From positions 2,100,186-2,149,548 of the forward strand of contig NZ_MSCC01000001.1 in assembly GCF_002954455.1 (NCBI RefSeq): a DNA stretch of 49,363 bases. Direction: 5' to 3'. Shown in pieces: positions 29,559 to 38,414 of the stretch. Below the pieces are notes generated by a model. The model saw only the letters and a list, made by a program, of their open reading frames with translations, searched no databases and had not been told where the DNA came from. Position numbers and translations under genes: made by a program. Source of the stretch: Photobacterium aquimaris. Its GTDB lineage: Bacteria > Pseudomonadota > Gammaproteobacteria > Enterobacterales > Vibrionaceae. Each line of letters opens with the position of its first letter. The stretch's first letter is position 1.

Positions 29559-29909
29559 ATGACAGTTGCTATTTACCATAATCCACGGTGTTCAAAAAGT
29601 CGTGAAACATTAACATTACTCACTGAGCGCGGTATTAAACCAACTATAATTAAATACTTAGAGACACCACCAACCGTTGAACAGTTACAACAACTGTACC
29701 GTCAATTAGGCTATAACACGGTACGAGAAATGATGCGTACTAAGGAACAACAATACCAAGAGTTGCAACTGAGCGATCCAAGCTTAACTGATATGGCATT
29801 ATTTGAAGCAATGGTATCGCATCCTAAATTACTTGAACGTCCCATTGTGGTTAATAATGATAAAGCGGCAATAGGTCGTCCACCTGAGAATGTGTTGGAT
29901 ATTTTATAA
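29559..29909 (+). CDS. arsC: ArsC-family arsenate reductase, YfgD type
   Basis: This 116-residue thioredoxin-fold protein of the ArsC glutaredoxin-dependent family has catalytic C11 in HNPRCSKSRETL and conserved RPIV near residue 89. It corresponds to E. coli YfgD, which also follows bepA. Arsenate reduction is a family property and no other ars gene is nearby, so its natural substrate may differ. ATGs at 29556 and 29559 are tandem, and AAGGA spacing favours the second. The stop overlaps the next start (TAATG). Confidence 0.92.
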   Translation: MTVAIYHNPRCSKSRETLTLLTERGIKPTIIKYLETPPTVEQLQQLYRQLGYNTVREMMRTKEQQYQELQLSDPSLTDMALFEAMVSHPKLLERPIVVNNDKAAIGRPPENVLDIL

Positions 29910-30502
29910 TGATTAAAATCTTAGTACTTTATTACAGCCAACACGGTAATACTCGTCAATTAGCCCGCCATATAGGCCGTGGTATTGAACAAATCGATAG
30001 CTGTGAAGCGGTACTAAGAACCGTTGCCGAGATAACAACAGCGGCAGCAATAACCCCAAATGCCCCGACAAACCAAACAATCGATCCCATTGTTAGTCAT
30101 CACGATCTTAGCCAATGTGCTGCCATAGCAATGGGAAGCCCTGTTCGGTTTGGTAATATGGCAGCGCCACTAAAACATTTTTTAGATACGACCAGCAGTG
30201 AATGGTTATCGGGAACCTTGATAGGAAAGCCAGCTTGCGTATTTACATCATCGTCATCACTGCACGGCGGTCAAGAAACTACTCTACAATCAATGATGTT
30301 ACCTCTGTTGCATCATGGCATGTTATTGGTAGGGATCCCCTATTCTGAACCCTTATTACATACCACCAGCCACGGTGGAACACCTTATGGTGCATCACAC
30401 GTTAATCATGGCATTAATAAGCAGCTTCACCCAGATGAAATAGCACTTGCTCAAGCTATCGGCCGACGTTTAGCAACGATTGCAGGTAAACTCAATGGCT
30501 AA
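29909..30502 (+). CDS. wrbA: WrbA-like NAD(P)H:quinone oxidoreductase
   Basis: This 197-residue flavodoxin-fold protein has the FMN phosphate loop YYSQHGNTRQLA at residues 8-19. The second FMN segment is MGSPVRFGNMAAPLKHF, and a third (FTSSSSLHGGQE) and GGTPYGASH follow as in WrbA. Enzymes of this type reduce quinones by two electrons. It overlaps arsC by one base and precedes a DUF2069 gene. The symbol denotes the family, and a second WrbA elsewhere in the genome is possible. Confidence 0.88.
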   Translation: MIKILVLYYSQHGNTRQLARHIGRGIEQIDSCEAVLRTVAEITTAAAITPNAPTNQTIDPIVSHHDLSQCAAIAMGSPVRFGNMAAPLKHFLDTTSSEWLSGTLIGKPACVFTSSSSLHGGQETTLQSMMLPLLHHGMLLVGIPYSEPLLHTTSHGGTPYGASHVNHGINKQLHPDEIALAQAIGRRLATIAGKLNG

Positions 30503-30516
30503 AAAAGGATCATTTC

Positions 30517-30939
30517 ATGCCCCAAATGCGACCTTTAACCTATTTTGCACGCCAATCTGCACTATTGTGTCATTGTGGTTTAATTATTTTTATTGGCATA
30601 TGGCAACTATTGCTGTCTCCCCACTTACACTTATCTGCTACTGTTATTGCTCTGGTATGGATAGCTCCACTATTATTGCCTCTTGTCGGAATGATCACCG
30701 CCAAACCTTATACCCATGCATGGGCAAATTTTATTTTAATGTTTTATTTTATCCATGCCACAACCCTTATAACGATAAACGAGGGTGAACGCAGCCTCGC
30801 AGCAATCGAGCTTATACTGGTAACATTATGCTTTATCAGTAATATCCTTTTTTCCCGTTTAAGAGCCAAAGAATTAGGGATTAAATTAAAACGCTTATCA
30901 CAGGTTGAACGTGAAGAGCGAGTCCGTTATAACGGCTAA
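30517..30939 (+). CDS. DUF2069 inner-membrane protein
   Basis: This 140-residue protein has four predicted membrane helices (about 17-32, 42-60, 68-85 and 93-111) and a basic C-terminal tail. The spacing matches the DUF2069 family, often found beside wrbA in Vibrionaceae (from memory). AAGGA lies eight bases before the ATG. The function is unknown. A longer frame starting at 30480 runs in another phase and is a shadow. Confidence 0.82.
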   Translation: MPQMRPLTYFARQSALLCHCGLIIFIGIWQLLLSPHLHLSATVIALVWIAPLLLPLVGMITAKPYTHAWANFILMFYFIHATTLITINEGERSLAAIELILVTLCFISNILFSRLRAKELGIKLKRLSQVEREERVRYNG

Positions 30940-30962
30940 TCTTTCCTCATTTAAACAGCAAT

Positions 30963-30999
30963 AAAAAAGCCTGAGTACATAAAATACTCAGGCTTTTTT
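30963..30999 (+). terminator. Bidirectional terminator between the DUF2069 and DUF2066 genes
   Basis: The stem AAAAAAGCCTGAGTA/TACTCAGGCTTTTTT with a 7-base loop lies between convergent genes. Confidence 0.95.
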
Positions 31000-31036
31000 G
31001 CACTTATCAGCACTATCTATTCAGTTTAGAATGAAA

Positions 31037-32206
31037 TTAGCTATTCCAATCATAAATATTTTGTGGTGATACCGTTAGTGGTGTCACAGATGACGGTGTT
31101 GTTGCAGTAACAGCCGATGCTGTCGTGGTAGCACTTGCAGGTGCAACAGCTGGCGTTGGTACCGGATCTGCAGCAAAAGCTACCGCTGATTGAGCCTGAC
31201 TTACTTGATTGTCATGGCTGATCTCTTGACGGAATGCTTGCTCTGAACCTTGAAGATTCAATTGGAAAATAACACTGTTACCTTTAATCCGCATCGCATT
31301 AGCGCTACCCACGGTAGTTAAATTATTCAGCATTTTCTCTAGGGCAAAAAAATCTTCTGTCGACTGAATATTATCAACCTCAATATTAACCTTACCACCA
31401 GCAACACCGCCTAATGCTACCGCATATTTATTGGCTAAATAATCAGTCACTTTATTGATCATCTGCGTCGATGTTTGTGCCAATGTACCAGATGCGGTGC
31501 CCGTTATAGGTTGTGTTTCTGCTGTTGCAATTTTACTTGGTTGTTGGGGGTAAAATTGCCAATTCAAGCTTACAGTACCATCGGGTTGTTGCTGTGCTTT
31601 AACCAGTAACAAGCCATTAGCATGATAACGATGACTTGCCGCAGCTATCGGATCAATAAAATTACCCCAAAGATCTGACACATTAACTGCTGTTGCATCT
31701 GTTATATCACCGACTGGAAATGTTAATGGTAATCCACGGCTATCTGCTGCTTGTTTAGTATCATTAACCAACGCGTTGGTTGATTGATCCCACAAAATAT
31801 TACGTTGCTGGCCATCACTATCAACCATCCATACTAAAATATTAGGACGTTGATCTTTCCAAATACTGGCTTTTGACTGTATCAATAACTGCTTGATCTG
31901 ATTTTTATCAAAGCTTAGATCAAGCGCACGTTGGCCATCAACTTGGCTGTAACCAAATTGGCTTATATAACGACCACTGTTAGTAATTGCCGCTTTAATT
32001 GCCGAGTTATTAAGAATATCAGTATTGCCTGATATTTTGACCAACACATTTGCCAGTCCTTGCTCGCGCGCAGCTTGATCAGCTTGCTGATCACTTCCAA
32101 TCAAAGCGACCTGGGTTTGATAAAGATCATTTACCGTCGCAGCACGTACTGGCAATGCCAATACTGCTAAAAATAATAATGCAAATCGCAACATAGTAAG
32201 ACTCAT
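31037..32206 (-). CDS. DUF2066 domain protein, secreted
   Basis: This protein of about 389 residues matches the DUF2066 family of gammaproteobacteria, of unknown function. A signal peptide spans about residues 1-22 (cleavage after RAA). The family core follows: LYQTQVALIGSDQQADQAAR and LANVLVKISGNTDIL. The last 50 residues are low-complexity Ala/Thr/Pro/Val. I start at the ATG at 32206. The longest frame begins at a TTG (32242) without a ribosome site. It is divergent from uraA. Confidence 0.85.
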   Translation of the reverse strand: MSLTMLRFALLFLAVLALPVRAATVNDLYQTQVALIGSDQQADQAAREQGLANVLVKISGNTDILNNSAIKAAITNSGRYISQFGYSQVDGQRALDLSFDKNQIKQLLIQSKASIWKDQRPNILVWMVDSDGQQRNILWDQSTNALVNDTKQAADSRGLPLTFPVGDITDATAVNVSDLWGNFIDPIAAASHRYHANGLLLVKAQQQPDGTVSLNWQFYPQQPSKIATAETQPITGTASGTLAQTSTQMINKVTDYLANKYAVALGGVAGGKVNIEVDNIQSTEDFFALEKMLNNLTTVGSANAMRIKGNSVIFQLNLQGSEQAFRQEISHDNQVSQAQSAVAFAADPVPTPAVAPASATTTASAVTATTPSSVTPLTVSPQNIYDWNS

Positions 32207-32438
32207 GGTTAATTCAAAAAATAGACCTAGTAAGGCAGACAACAGGTTTTATCATTGGTGCAGTATCATAGCGCACAGTTTGTAAATTTCATTCGACAAT
32301 TTCGACAATATAATTTTATAACTCACATTTTTGACTGCGAGATGGCTATTGTCATGCAAATAAAGCGCCAATCGTTCTAAATCTGAACAATTATGAGTAT
32401 ATTTTAACTTTTATGCATATAGGTTATCGTTTGCTTCC

Positions 32439-33734
32439 ATGCTAGGATTGCGCGATTTTTTTTACTTATGGATAAATACCATGATGCAGGTTCTTCAAGG
32501 TGCGCAAATGCTATTTGTAGCATTTGGTGCTTTAGTTCTGGTGCCGTTACTTACCGGCTTAGATCCTAATGTTGCTTTATTTGGTGCTGGTGCTGGCACA
32601 CTGTTATTTCAAGTCGTGACTAAACGCTCTGTCCCTATTTTTCTCGCCTCATCTTTCGCTTTTATTGCTCCAATGATGTATGGCATTCAAACATGGGGAG
32701 TTGCTAGTACCATGGGGGGCCTAATGATGGCGGGTGTAGTCTATGTGATCATGGGTGGCATTATTAAAGTTCGTGGCGTTGGTTTTATTCATCGTCTACT
32801 ACCTCCGGTTGTCGTTGGCCCTGTGATTATGGTTATCGGTTTAGGACTAGCGCCTGCCGCAGTTAATATGGCGGTTGGTAAAACTGGTGGTGGCGATGTT
32901 CAATTGATTGCTCACGATACCGCATTATGGATCTCTGCGGTTTCTCTTACCGTAACCATTATTTTAAGTGTGTCCGCTAAAGGTATTTTGAAATTAATCC
33001 CAATCGTCGGTGGCATTAGTGCAGGCTACATTACTAGCCTTGGTTTTGGAGTTATTGATTTTACACCTGTCATCCAAGCAAGCTGGCTGGCAGTACCAAA
33101 CTTTACTCTACCCGAGTTCAATATCAATGCGGTGTTATTTATGATCCCGGTGGCGATTGCGCCGGCGGTCGAACATGTTGGCGATATTTTAGCGATTTCA
33201 AATGTTACTGGTAAAGATTACCTTAAAAAGCCAGGACTACACCGTACTATGGCTGGCGATGGTATTGCCACCATGGCTGCATCACTTATTGGTGCACCGC
33301 CTAATACGACTTACTCAGAAGTAACCGGGGCGGTAATGCTCACTAAAGCGTTTAATCCAGCGATCATGACTTGGGCTGCTGTTACCGCTATCGTATTGGC
33401 TTTTGTGGGTAAACTTGGTGCGGTATTACAAACCATTCCCGTTCCTGTGATGGGCGGCATTATGATTTTATTATTTGGGTCGATTGCTACCGTTGGCTTA
33501 AATACACTAATCAAAAATCAAATTGATTTACATAAAGCCCGCAATCTAGTGATCGTTGCAGTAACCTTGGTATTTGGCATTGGTGGTATGGCATTTGGTA
33601 TTGGTGAGTTTAGCTTACAAGGTATTAGTTTATGTGGCATTGTTGCGATCTTACTAAATCTTATTCTGCCGCAAGATTTAGGTGAAAACAATGTGGTTGA
33701 TAATGCTCAAATTGAAGATACTGAACATTTGTAA
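32439..33734 (+). CDS. uraA: UraA, uracil permease
   Basis: This 431-residue nucleobase-cation symporter-2 protein has about 14 membrane helices. Characteristic segments are QMLFVAFGALVLVPLLTGL, PIFLASSFAFIAP, the uracil-binding glutamate in APAVEHVGDI, and PNTTYSEVTGA. It imports uracil, which upp then converts to UMP, and the two genes face each other. The start is uncertain. ATG 32439 gives 431 residues. ATG 32481, preceded by TGGATAA, gives 417 and opens just before the first helix. Confidence 0.93.
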   Translation: MLGLRDFFYLWINTMMQVLQGAQMLFVAFGALVLVPLLTGLDPNVALFGAGAGTLLFQVVTKRSVPIFLASSFAFIAPMMYGIQTWGVASTMGGLMMAGVVYVIMGGIIKVRGVGFIHRLLPPVVVGPVIMVIGLGLAPAAVNMAVGKTGGGDVQLIAHDTALWISAVSLTVTIILSVSAKGILKLIPIVGGISAGYITSLGFGVIDFTPVIQASWLAVPNFTLPEFNINAVLFMIPVAIAPAVEHVGDILAISNVTGKDYLKKPGLHRTMAGDGIATMAASLIGAPPNTTYSEVTGAVMLTKAFNPAIMTWAAVTAIVLAFVGKLGAVLQTIPVPVMGGIMILLFGSIATVGLNTLIKNQIDLHKARNLVIVAVTLVFGIGGMAFGIGEFSLQGISLCGIVAILLNLILPQDLGENNVVDNAQIEDTEHL

Positions 33735-33772
33735 TTGTCACGATAATTTATTGCCAATCACAACCAATAGTT

Positions 33773-33803
33773 AAAAAAACCGGACTCACTTAGTCCGGTT
33801 TTT
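33773..33803 (+). terminator. Bidirectional terminator between uraA and upp
   Basis: The stem AAAACCGGACT/AGTCCGGTTTT with loop CACTT and flanking A- and T-tracts lies between convergent genes. Confidence 0.93.
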
Positions 33804-33828
33804 ATATCAGTTATAAACAATAAAATTA

Positions 33829-34455
33829 TTATTTAGTACCGAAAATCTTATCGCCCGCATCACCAAGACCAGGAACAATATAGCCCTTGTCGTTTAGCTT
33901 CTCATCAATAGCTGCTGTGTATAGTTCTACATCTGGGTGGGCTTTTTCTAGTGCTGCAATACCTTCAGGAGCAGCAACAAGTACCAACACTTTAAATTGT
34001 GTACAACCATGCTCTTTTAATAAATCAAGCGTTGCGATCATTGAACCGCCAGTTGCTAACATTGGATCAACAACCAATGCAATACGCTCATCGATATTTG
34101 AAGCTAATTTATTAAAGTATGGTACAGGCTCTAACGTTTCTTCATCACGGTAGATACCAACAACACTAATGCGTGCACTTGGCATGTGTTCTAATACACC
34201 ATCCATCATGCCTAAACCAGCACGAAGAATAGGTACTACCGTCACTTTTTTACCCTTTAGCTGATCAATCTCAACTGGACCGTTCCAGCCTTCGATCATC
34301 ACTTTTTCTGTTTCGAAGTCTGAAGTCGCTTCATACGTTAATAGGCTACCAACTTCGGTTGCCAGTTCACGAAAACGCTTAGTGCTGATATCACCTTCAC
34401 GCATAAGACCGATCTTATGTTTAACCAGTGGGTGTTTCACCTCAACGACTTTCAT
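33829..34455 (-). CDS. upp: Upp, uracil phosphoribosyltransferase
   Basis: This 208-residue enzyme converts uracil and PRPP to UMP. The PRPP loop [10 protein letters not shown] lies near residue 131, and the uracil-binding C-terminus [17 protein letters not shown] is complete. Length equals E. coli Upp (208). AGGAG is well spaced before the ATG. In E. coli upp is followed by uraA on the same strand, while here uraA is convergent. It diverges from purM, as in E. coli. Confidence 0.97.
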   Translation of the reverse strand: MKVVEVKHPLVKHKIGLMREGDISTKRFRELATEVGSLLTYEATSDFETEKVMIEGWNGPVEIDQLKGKKVTVVPILRAGLGMMDGVLEHMPSARISVVGIYRDEETLEPVPYFNKLASNIDERIALVVDPMLATGGSMIATLDLLKEHGCTQFKVLVLVAAPEGIAALEKAHPDVELYTAAIDEKLNDKGYIVPGLGDAGDKIFGTK

Positions 34456-34574
34456 CTTGACTCCTGGGTACTAAATTATAAAAAATAAAAAATCGCATTA
34501 TTATATACCATGCCAATCGATTGCCGATAGTATCAAATGTTTAATTGACTAAAATTTAATCACACAACAAATTA

Positions 34575-34590
34575 ACGCAAACGTTTGCCC
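34575..34590 (+). promoter_or_regulatory. PurR operator upstream of purM
   Basis: ACGCAAACGTTTGCCC matches the E. coli PurR consensus ACGCAAACGTTTGCGT at 14 of 16 positions and is palindromic at its core. It overlaps the purM -35 region and lies between divergent purM and upp. E. coli purMN is a known PurR target, so repression by PurR with purine corepressor is expected. Confidence 0.9.
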
Positions 34591-34614
34591 TGACATAATG
34601 ACTGCTGTTATCAT
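34585..34614 (+). promoter_or_regulatory. Candidate purMN promoter
   Basis: A -35 TTGCCC (34585-34590), inside the PurR box, and a -10 TATCAT (34609-34614) are separated by 18 bases. PurR binding would cover the -35. Confidence 0.6.
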
Positions 34615-34653
34615 ACGATGGTTTTTTACTTTAATACGTTTGAGGGATCATCT

Positions 34654-35694
34654 GTGAGCAACAAAAACTCTTCTCTTAGTTACAAAGATGCTGGTGTTGA
34701 TATTGATGCTGGTAATGCATTAGTTGACCGTATTAAAGGCGTGGTTAAGCGCACTCACCGCCCTGAAGTTATGGGTGGCATTGGTGGCTTTGGTGCCTTA
34801 TGCGCACTTCCTACCAAATACAAAGAGCCGGTTTTAGTCTCTGGTACTGATGGTGTAGGCACCAAACTTCGCCTAGCTATGGATCTGAAACAACACGATA
34901 CTATTGGTATTGATTTGGTTGCAATGTGTGTTAACGATCTGATTGTACAAGGTGCTGAACCTTTATTTTTCCTAGATTATTACGCAACAGGTAAACTTGA
35001 TATTGATACAGCAGCAAGTGTTGTTGCTGGTATTGGTGAAGGGTGTATTCAATCTGGCTGTGCATTAATTGGTGGTGAAACTGCTGAAATGCCAGGTATG
35101 TATCATGGCGAAGATTACGATGTTGCCGGTTTCTGTGTTGGTGTCGTTGAAAAAGCTGACATCATTGATGGCTCAAAAGTAACTGCTGGCGATGCACTTA
35201 TCGCTGTAGGTTCAAGTGGCCCACACTCAAACGGTTACTCATTAGTACGTAAGATTCTAGAGGTTTCTCAAGCCGATCTTAATCAAGATATTGATGGTAA
35301 AAAACTGTCTGAGCACTTATTAACCCCAACTAAAATTTATGTAAAATCAGCCCTTAAAATGATTGAAAGCTGTGATGTTCACGCAATTTCTCATATTACT
35401 GGTGGTGGTTTCTGGGAGAACATCCCACGCGTATTACCTCAAGGGACAAAAGCGGTTGTTGATGGTAACAGCTGGCAATGGCCGACAATTTTTAACTGGC
35501 TACAACAAGCAGGTAATGTCGATACTTACGAAATGTACCGTACATTCAACTGTGGTGTAGGGTTAGTGATTGCACTCCCACAAGCTCAAGCGGCACTTGC
35601 GATTGAAATTTTACAAGCAGAGGGCGAAAACGCATGGTTGCTCGGTGAAATTGCAACAGCAGCAGCAGGCGAAGAGCAAGTAGAGATTAATTAA
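34654..35694 (+). CDS. purM: PurM, phosphoribosylaminoimidazole synthetase (AIRS)
   Basis: This 346-residue ATP-dependent enzyme closes the imidazole ring of purines (FGAM to AIR). It begins with the family's [40 protein letters not shown] and [14 protein letters not shown] follow. The start is GTG at 34654, with GAGGGA six bases upstream, aligning with E. coli PurM (345). An ATG at 34618 would add 12 poorly fitting residues next to the -10 box. purN follows after four bases. Confidence 0.97.
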   Translation: MSNKNSSLSYKDAGVDIDAGNALVDRIKGVVKRTHRPEVMGGIGGFGALCALPTKYKEPVLVSGTDGVGTKLRLAMDLKQHDTIGIDLVAMCVNDLIVQGAEPLFFLDYYATGKLDIDTAASVVAGIGEGCIQSGCALIGGETAEMPGMYHGEDYDVAGFCVGVVEKADIIDGSKVTAGDALIAVGSSGPHSNGYSLVRKILEVSQADLNQDIDGKKLSEHLLTPTKIYVKSALKMIESCDVHAISHITGGGFWENIPRVLPQGTKAVVDGNSWQWPTIFNWLQQAGNVDTYEMYRTFNCGVGLVIALPQAQAALAIEILQAEGENAWLLGEIATAAAGEEQVEIN

Positions 35695-35698
35695 GTTT

Positions 35699-36340
35699 AT
35701 GCATAATATCGTTGTCTTAATCTCAGGAAATGGCAGTAACTTACAAGCAATTATTGATGGCTGTAGTAATGGCATTATCAACAATAGCCAGGTTGCTGCT
35801 GTGATCTCAAATAAAGCCGATGCTTATGGTCTTAAACGCGCTCAACGTGCCAATATAGATAATCTTTGTGTGATAGCGACAGATTACGATAATCGTCAAG
35901 ATTACGATCAAGCACTGATGGAAAAAATAGATGCTTATCAGCCTGATGTGATTATCCTTGCCGGTTTTATGCGGATCTTATCGGCGAATTTTGTCCATCA
36001 TTATCAAGGAAGAATGCTTAATATCCATCCTTCTTTACTGCCTAAGTATTCGGGATTAAATACTCACCAACGTGCCATAGATGCGGGTGATAAAGAACAT
36101 GGCACCAGTGTCCATTTCGTTACCGAGCAACTTGATGGTGGGCCGGTTATTTTGCAAGCGAAAGTTCCCATTTTTGCAGAAGATAATGTTGATGACGTAA
36201 TAGAACGTGTTCAACAACAAGAACATAATATCTATCCATTAGTCACACAGTGGCTATTGAGTCAGCGGCTATCAATGCAAAATGGTTATGCCGTACTCGA
36301 TGGCAACAAGCTGCCACCACAAGGCTATGCTGCACAATAA
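35699..36340 (+). CDS. purN: PurN, phosphoribosylglycinamide formyltransferase
   Basis: This 213-residue enzyme transfers formyl from 10-formyl-THF to GAR in purine synthesis. The N-terminal phosphate loop is ISGNGSNLQA. Catalytic N108 and H110 lie in NIHPSLLPKYSG, and the aspartate is in the QLDGGPVI motif near 146. It is co-transcribed with purM under the PurR box. Confidence 0.96.
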   Translation: MHNIVVLISGNGSNLQAIIDGCSNGIINNSQVAAVISNKADAYGLKRAQRANIDNLCVIATDYDNRQDYDQALMEKIDAYQPDVIILAGFMRILSANFVHHYQGRMLNIHPSLLPKYSGLNTHQRAIDAGDKEHGTSVHFVTEQLDGGPVILQAKVPIFAEDNVDDVIERVQQQEHNIYPLVTQWLLSQRLSMQNGYAVLDGNKLPPQGYAAQ

Positions 36341-36359
36341 ACACTTAATCTAATGATAT

Positions 36360-36394
36360 AAAAAAGGCGATCTCATTGAGATCGCCTTTTTATT
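36360..36394 (+). terminator. Bidirectional terminator between purN and yafJ
   Basis: The stem AAAAAAGGCGATCTC/GAGATCGCCTTTTT with loop ATT lies between convergent genes. Confidence 0.95.
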
Positions 36395-36421
36395 ATCTAC
36401 TATGAATATTGCCGTTTGTCG

Positions 36422-37219
36422 TTAGCTAGTACTAACATCAGCGGAGATAGCATCATAAATTGTCTCACCGAAATGGAATACGCGAAACTCACCTGTTGCC
36501 ATCTTCTGCCAATTTTCATCATTCGTTAACGGCTGAGTCGCAATCACAGTGACGATATCATTAGCCGTTGTTTCACGTTGAAAATCAATAGTGACATCTT
36601 CATCAATTAATGATGCCTTACCAAACGGCGCGCGACGAGTGATCCAATGCAAGTTATTAGTACAATAAGTTAGCACATACTCACCATTGCTCAGTAGCAT
36701 GTTATACACACCTAATTGACGCAATGTATTACAACACTCGGCAAAGTAGTCAAACACAGGCGTCATATCAGCCGGCAATACCGGAAAACGGATTTCTAAT
36801 TGATTCATTAACCAACAAAATGCCGTCTCACTGTCAGTATCACCAACAGCTTGATTACGCCCCGTTGCTAATTGCTCATAGCCTGTCAATTGGCCATTAT
36901 GCGCAAACGTCCAATAATTACCCCATAGCTCACGTGTAAAAGGATGGGTATTTTCTAAACTCACCCCACCACGATTAGCCTGACGAATATGACTCACAAC
37001 AGCACGACTTTTAATTGGATATTGTTGCACTAACTCAGCAATACGTGATTGGCAACTCGGGTTAGGATCTTTAAAGGTTCTAAATCCTTTACCTTCATAA
37101 AAAGTAATTCCCCAGCCATCACGGTGAGGGCCTGTATTCCCACCACGTTGCATTAAGCCAGTAAAGCTAAAACAAATATCTGTTGGCACATTGGCACTCA
37201 TGCCTAATAATTCACACAT
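36422..37219 (-). CDS. yafJ: YafJ, class II glutamine amidotransferase-like protein
   Basis: This 265-residue protein carries an N-terminal-nucleophile glutamine amidotransferase domain. C2 would be the nucleophile after Met removal. MCELLGMSAN, GGNTGPHRDGWG, SHIRQANRG and WTFAHNGQL are all present. The synthase partner, if any, is unknown. In E. coli yafJ also lies directly downstream of gmhA. The 85 bp gap to gmhA suggests one transcription unit. Confidence 0.93.
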   Translation of the reverse strand: MCELLGMSANVPTDICFSFTGLMQRGGNTGPHRDGWGITFYEGKGFRTFKDPNPSCQSRIAELVQQYPIKSRAVVSHIRQANRGGVSLENTHPFTRELWGNYWTFAHNGQLTGYEQLATGRNQAVGDTDSETAFCWLMNQLEIRFPVLPADMTPVFDYFAECCNTLRQLGVYNMLLSNGEYVLTYCTNNLHWITRRAPFGKASLIDEDVTIDFQRETTANDIVTVIATQPLTNDENWQKMATGEFRVFHFGETIYDAISADVSTS

Positions 37220-37304
37220 TTTTATTTCTGCTCTTTACGCTGAGTCATGCTCATTTAAATATTAACAATCATGATTATTACTTATTAAGTAGCAATATAT
37301 ACGA

Positions 37305-37883
37305 TTATTTTTCCATTTCTTTTTCAACTAACATAATTAAAATATGAATGATTTTAATATGTATTTCCTGAATGCGATCAGCATAACCAAAATGGGGGAC
37401 TCGAATTTCTACATCGGCTAATCCTGCCATTTTGCCGCCATCTTTACCGGTTAAGGCAATAGTTTTCATTCCTTTAGCTTGCGCAGCTTCAATAGCTTTA
37501 AGAATATTCGCCGAATTGCCAGAGGTGGAAAGCCCAAACAACACATCACCTTTAGCGCCCACAGCTTCTAAATAACGTGAAAATACGTATTCATAACCAA
37601 AATCATTACTGACACAAGATAAGTGACTTGGATCTGAAATGGCAATTCCTGGGTAACCAGGGCGATCATCACGATAACGGCCAGTCAGTTCTTCGGCAAA
37701 ATGCATAGCATCACAATGAGAACCACCATTACCACACGATAATACTTTCCCACCTTGTTTAAATGAATCAGCTAATAATTTAGCTGCAGCTTCAATATCT
37801 GCCAAGTTTTTATCATCATTTAAAAAACGATTAAGGACGTCAGCGGCATCAGTTAATTCGCTACGGATCAGATCTTTATACAT
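37305..37883 (-). CDS. gmhA: GmhA, sedoheptulose-7-phosphate isomerase
   Basis: This 192-residue SIS-domain enzyme makes the heptose precursor of the LPS inner core. [22 protein letters not shown] lies at about residues 46-67, though in two overlapping stretches, and STSGNS lies near residue 119. The C-terminal [20 protein letters not shown] carries the conserved zinc and catalytic residues. The ATG at 37883, with GAGAGAG upstream, gives exactly the E. coli length (192). An ATG at 37898 would add five residues. Divergent from fadE. Confidence 0.96.
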   Translation of the reverse strand: MYKDLIRSELTDAADVLNRFLNDDKNLADIEAAAKLLADSFKQGGKVLSCGNGGSHCDAMHFAEELTGRYRDDRPGYPGIAISDPSHLSCVSNDFGYEYVFSRYLEAVGAKGDVLFGLSTSGNSANILKAIEAAQAKGMKTIALTGKDGGKMAGLADVEIRVPHFGYADRIQEIHIKIIHILIMLVEKEMEK

Positions 37884-37921
37884 AAGCTGCTCTCTCAATG
37901 TTCACCATTAAATACAAATCA

Positions 37922-37940
37922 AGTGAACAAGCTGTTCACT
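37922..37940. promoter_or_regulatory. Perfect 8-3-8 palindrome upstream of gmhA
   Basis: AGTGAACAAGCTGTTCACT consists of two perfect 8-base arms around AGC. The length and spacing suit a dimeric repressor operator. It lies 39 bases upstream of the gmhA start. I do not recognise the regulator. It does not match FadR, PurR, LexA or Fur consensus. Confidence 0.6.
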
Positions 37941-38236
37941 GGATACTGCAATACATCATTAATCGCAGTTTACAGACAAATAACTTCCAGTGTCGACTAT
38001 TGATGTGATGCTATGTCGGAATTAACCACTAAAATTTACTCTAATGCCAAAATTGGAGCCGTAATGTAAATATTCCACTCAAACATTGTCAGAAAAATCT
38101 ATCAACCATACCGGATAACACATCAACGACACTCCATTGTTAGCTAAAAAGTTCGCAACCATTAAACCCAATCACTGTAAAAATATCGCCTTAATATTGT
38201 CATCACTATCTTTACCACACATTCAATAATAAATAT

Positions 38237-38266
38237 TTTACATTAATTTAATATTTAACTTACACT
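38237..38266 (+). promoter_or_regulatory. Candidate fadE promoter
   Basis: A -35 TTTACA (38237-38242) and a -10 TACACT (38261-38266) are separated by 18 bases. The start of transcription would fall within or just before the FadR-like site. The leader would be about 140 bases. Confidence 0.45.
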
Positions 38267-38274
38267 AAATAAAA

Positions 38275-38291
38275 CAGTGGTTAGACCTCTT
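38275..38291 (+). promoter_or_regulatory. FadR-like operator upstream of fadE
   Basis: CAGTGGTTAGACCTCTT matches the E. coli FadR consensus AGCTGGTCCGACCTGTT at 11 of 17 positions, including the TGGT and GACCT cores. It sits just downstream of the candidate -10, where bound FadR would block fadE until long-chain acyl-CoA releases it. Confidence 0.5.
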
Positions 38292-38414
38292 ACCTTGTTA
38301 TCGAGCATGATCTACACAACCGTAGCACAATGTTGTCTCTTAAAATTTCAATCGATGCTGAAATGAAATTTTACTGCTGTTTACAATGCTGCTATATGAT
38401 TACGGAGAATCGCT

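Larger units (their letters stand above)
37884..38414. other. gmhA-fadE divergent spacer
   Basis: This 531 bp AT-rich region has no credible gene. It holds a perfect palindrome near gmhA (37922-37940), a candidate fadE promoter (38237-38266) and a FadR-like site (38275-38291). The middle part (about 37960-38230) shows nothing I can name. Confidence 0.6.

Noticed and set aside
30480..30788. A frame overlapping the DUF2069 gene
   Set aside because: The alternative phase at 30517 gives a protein with four clean membrane helices and a good ribosome site.
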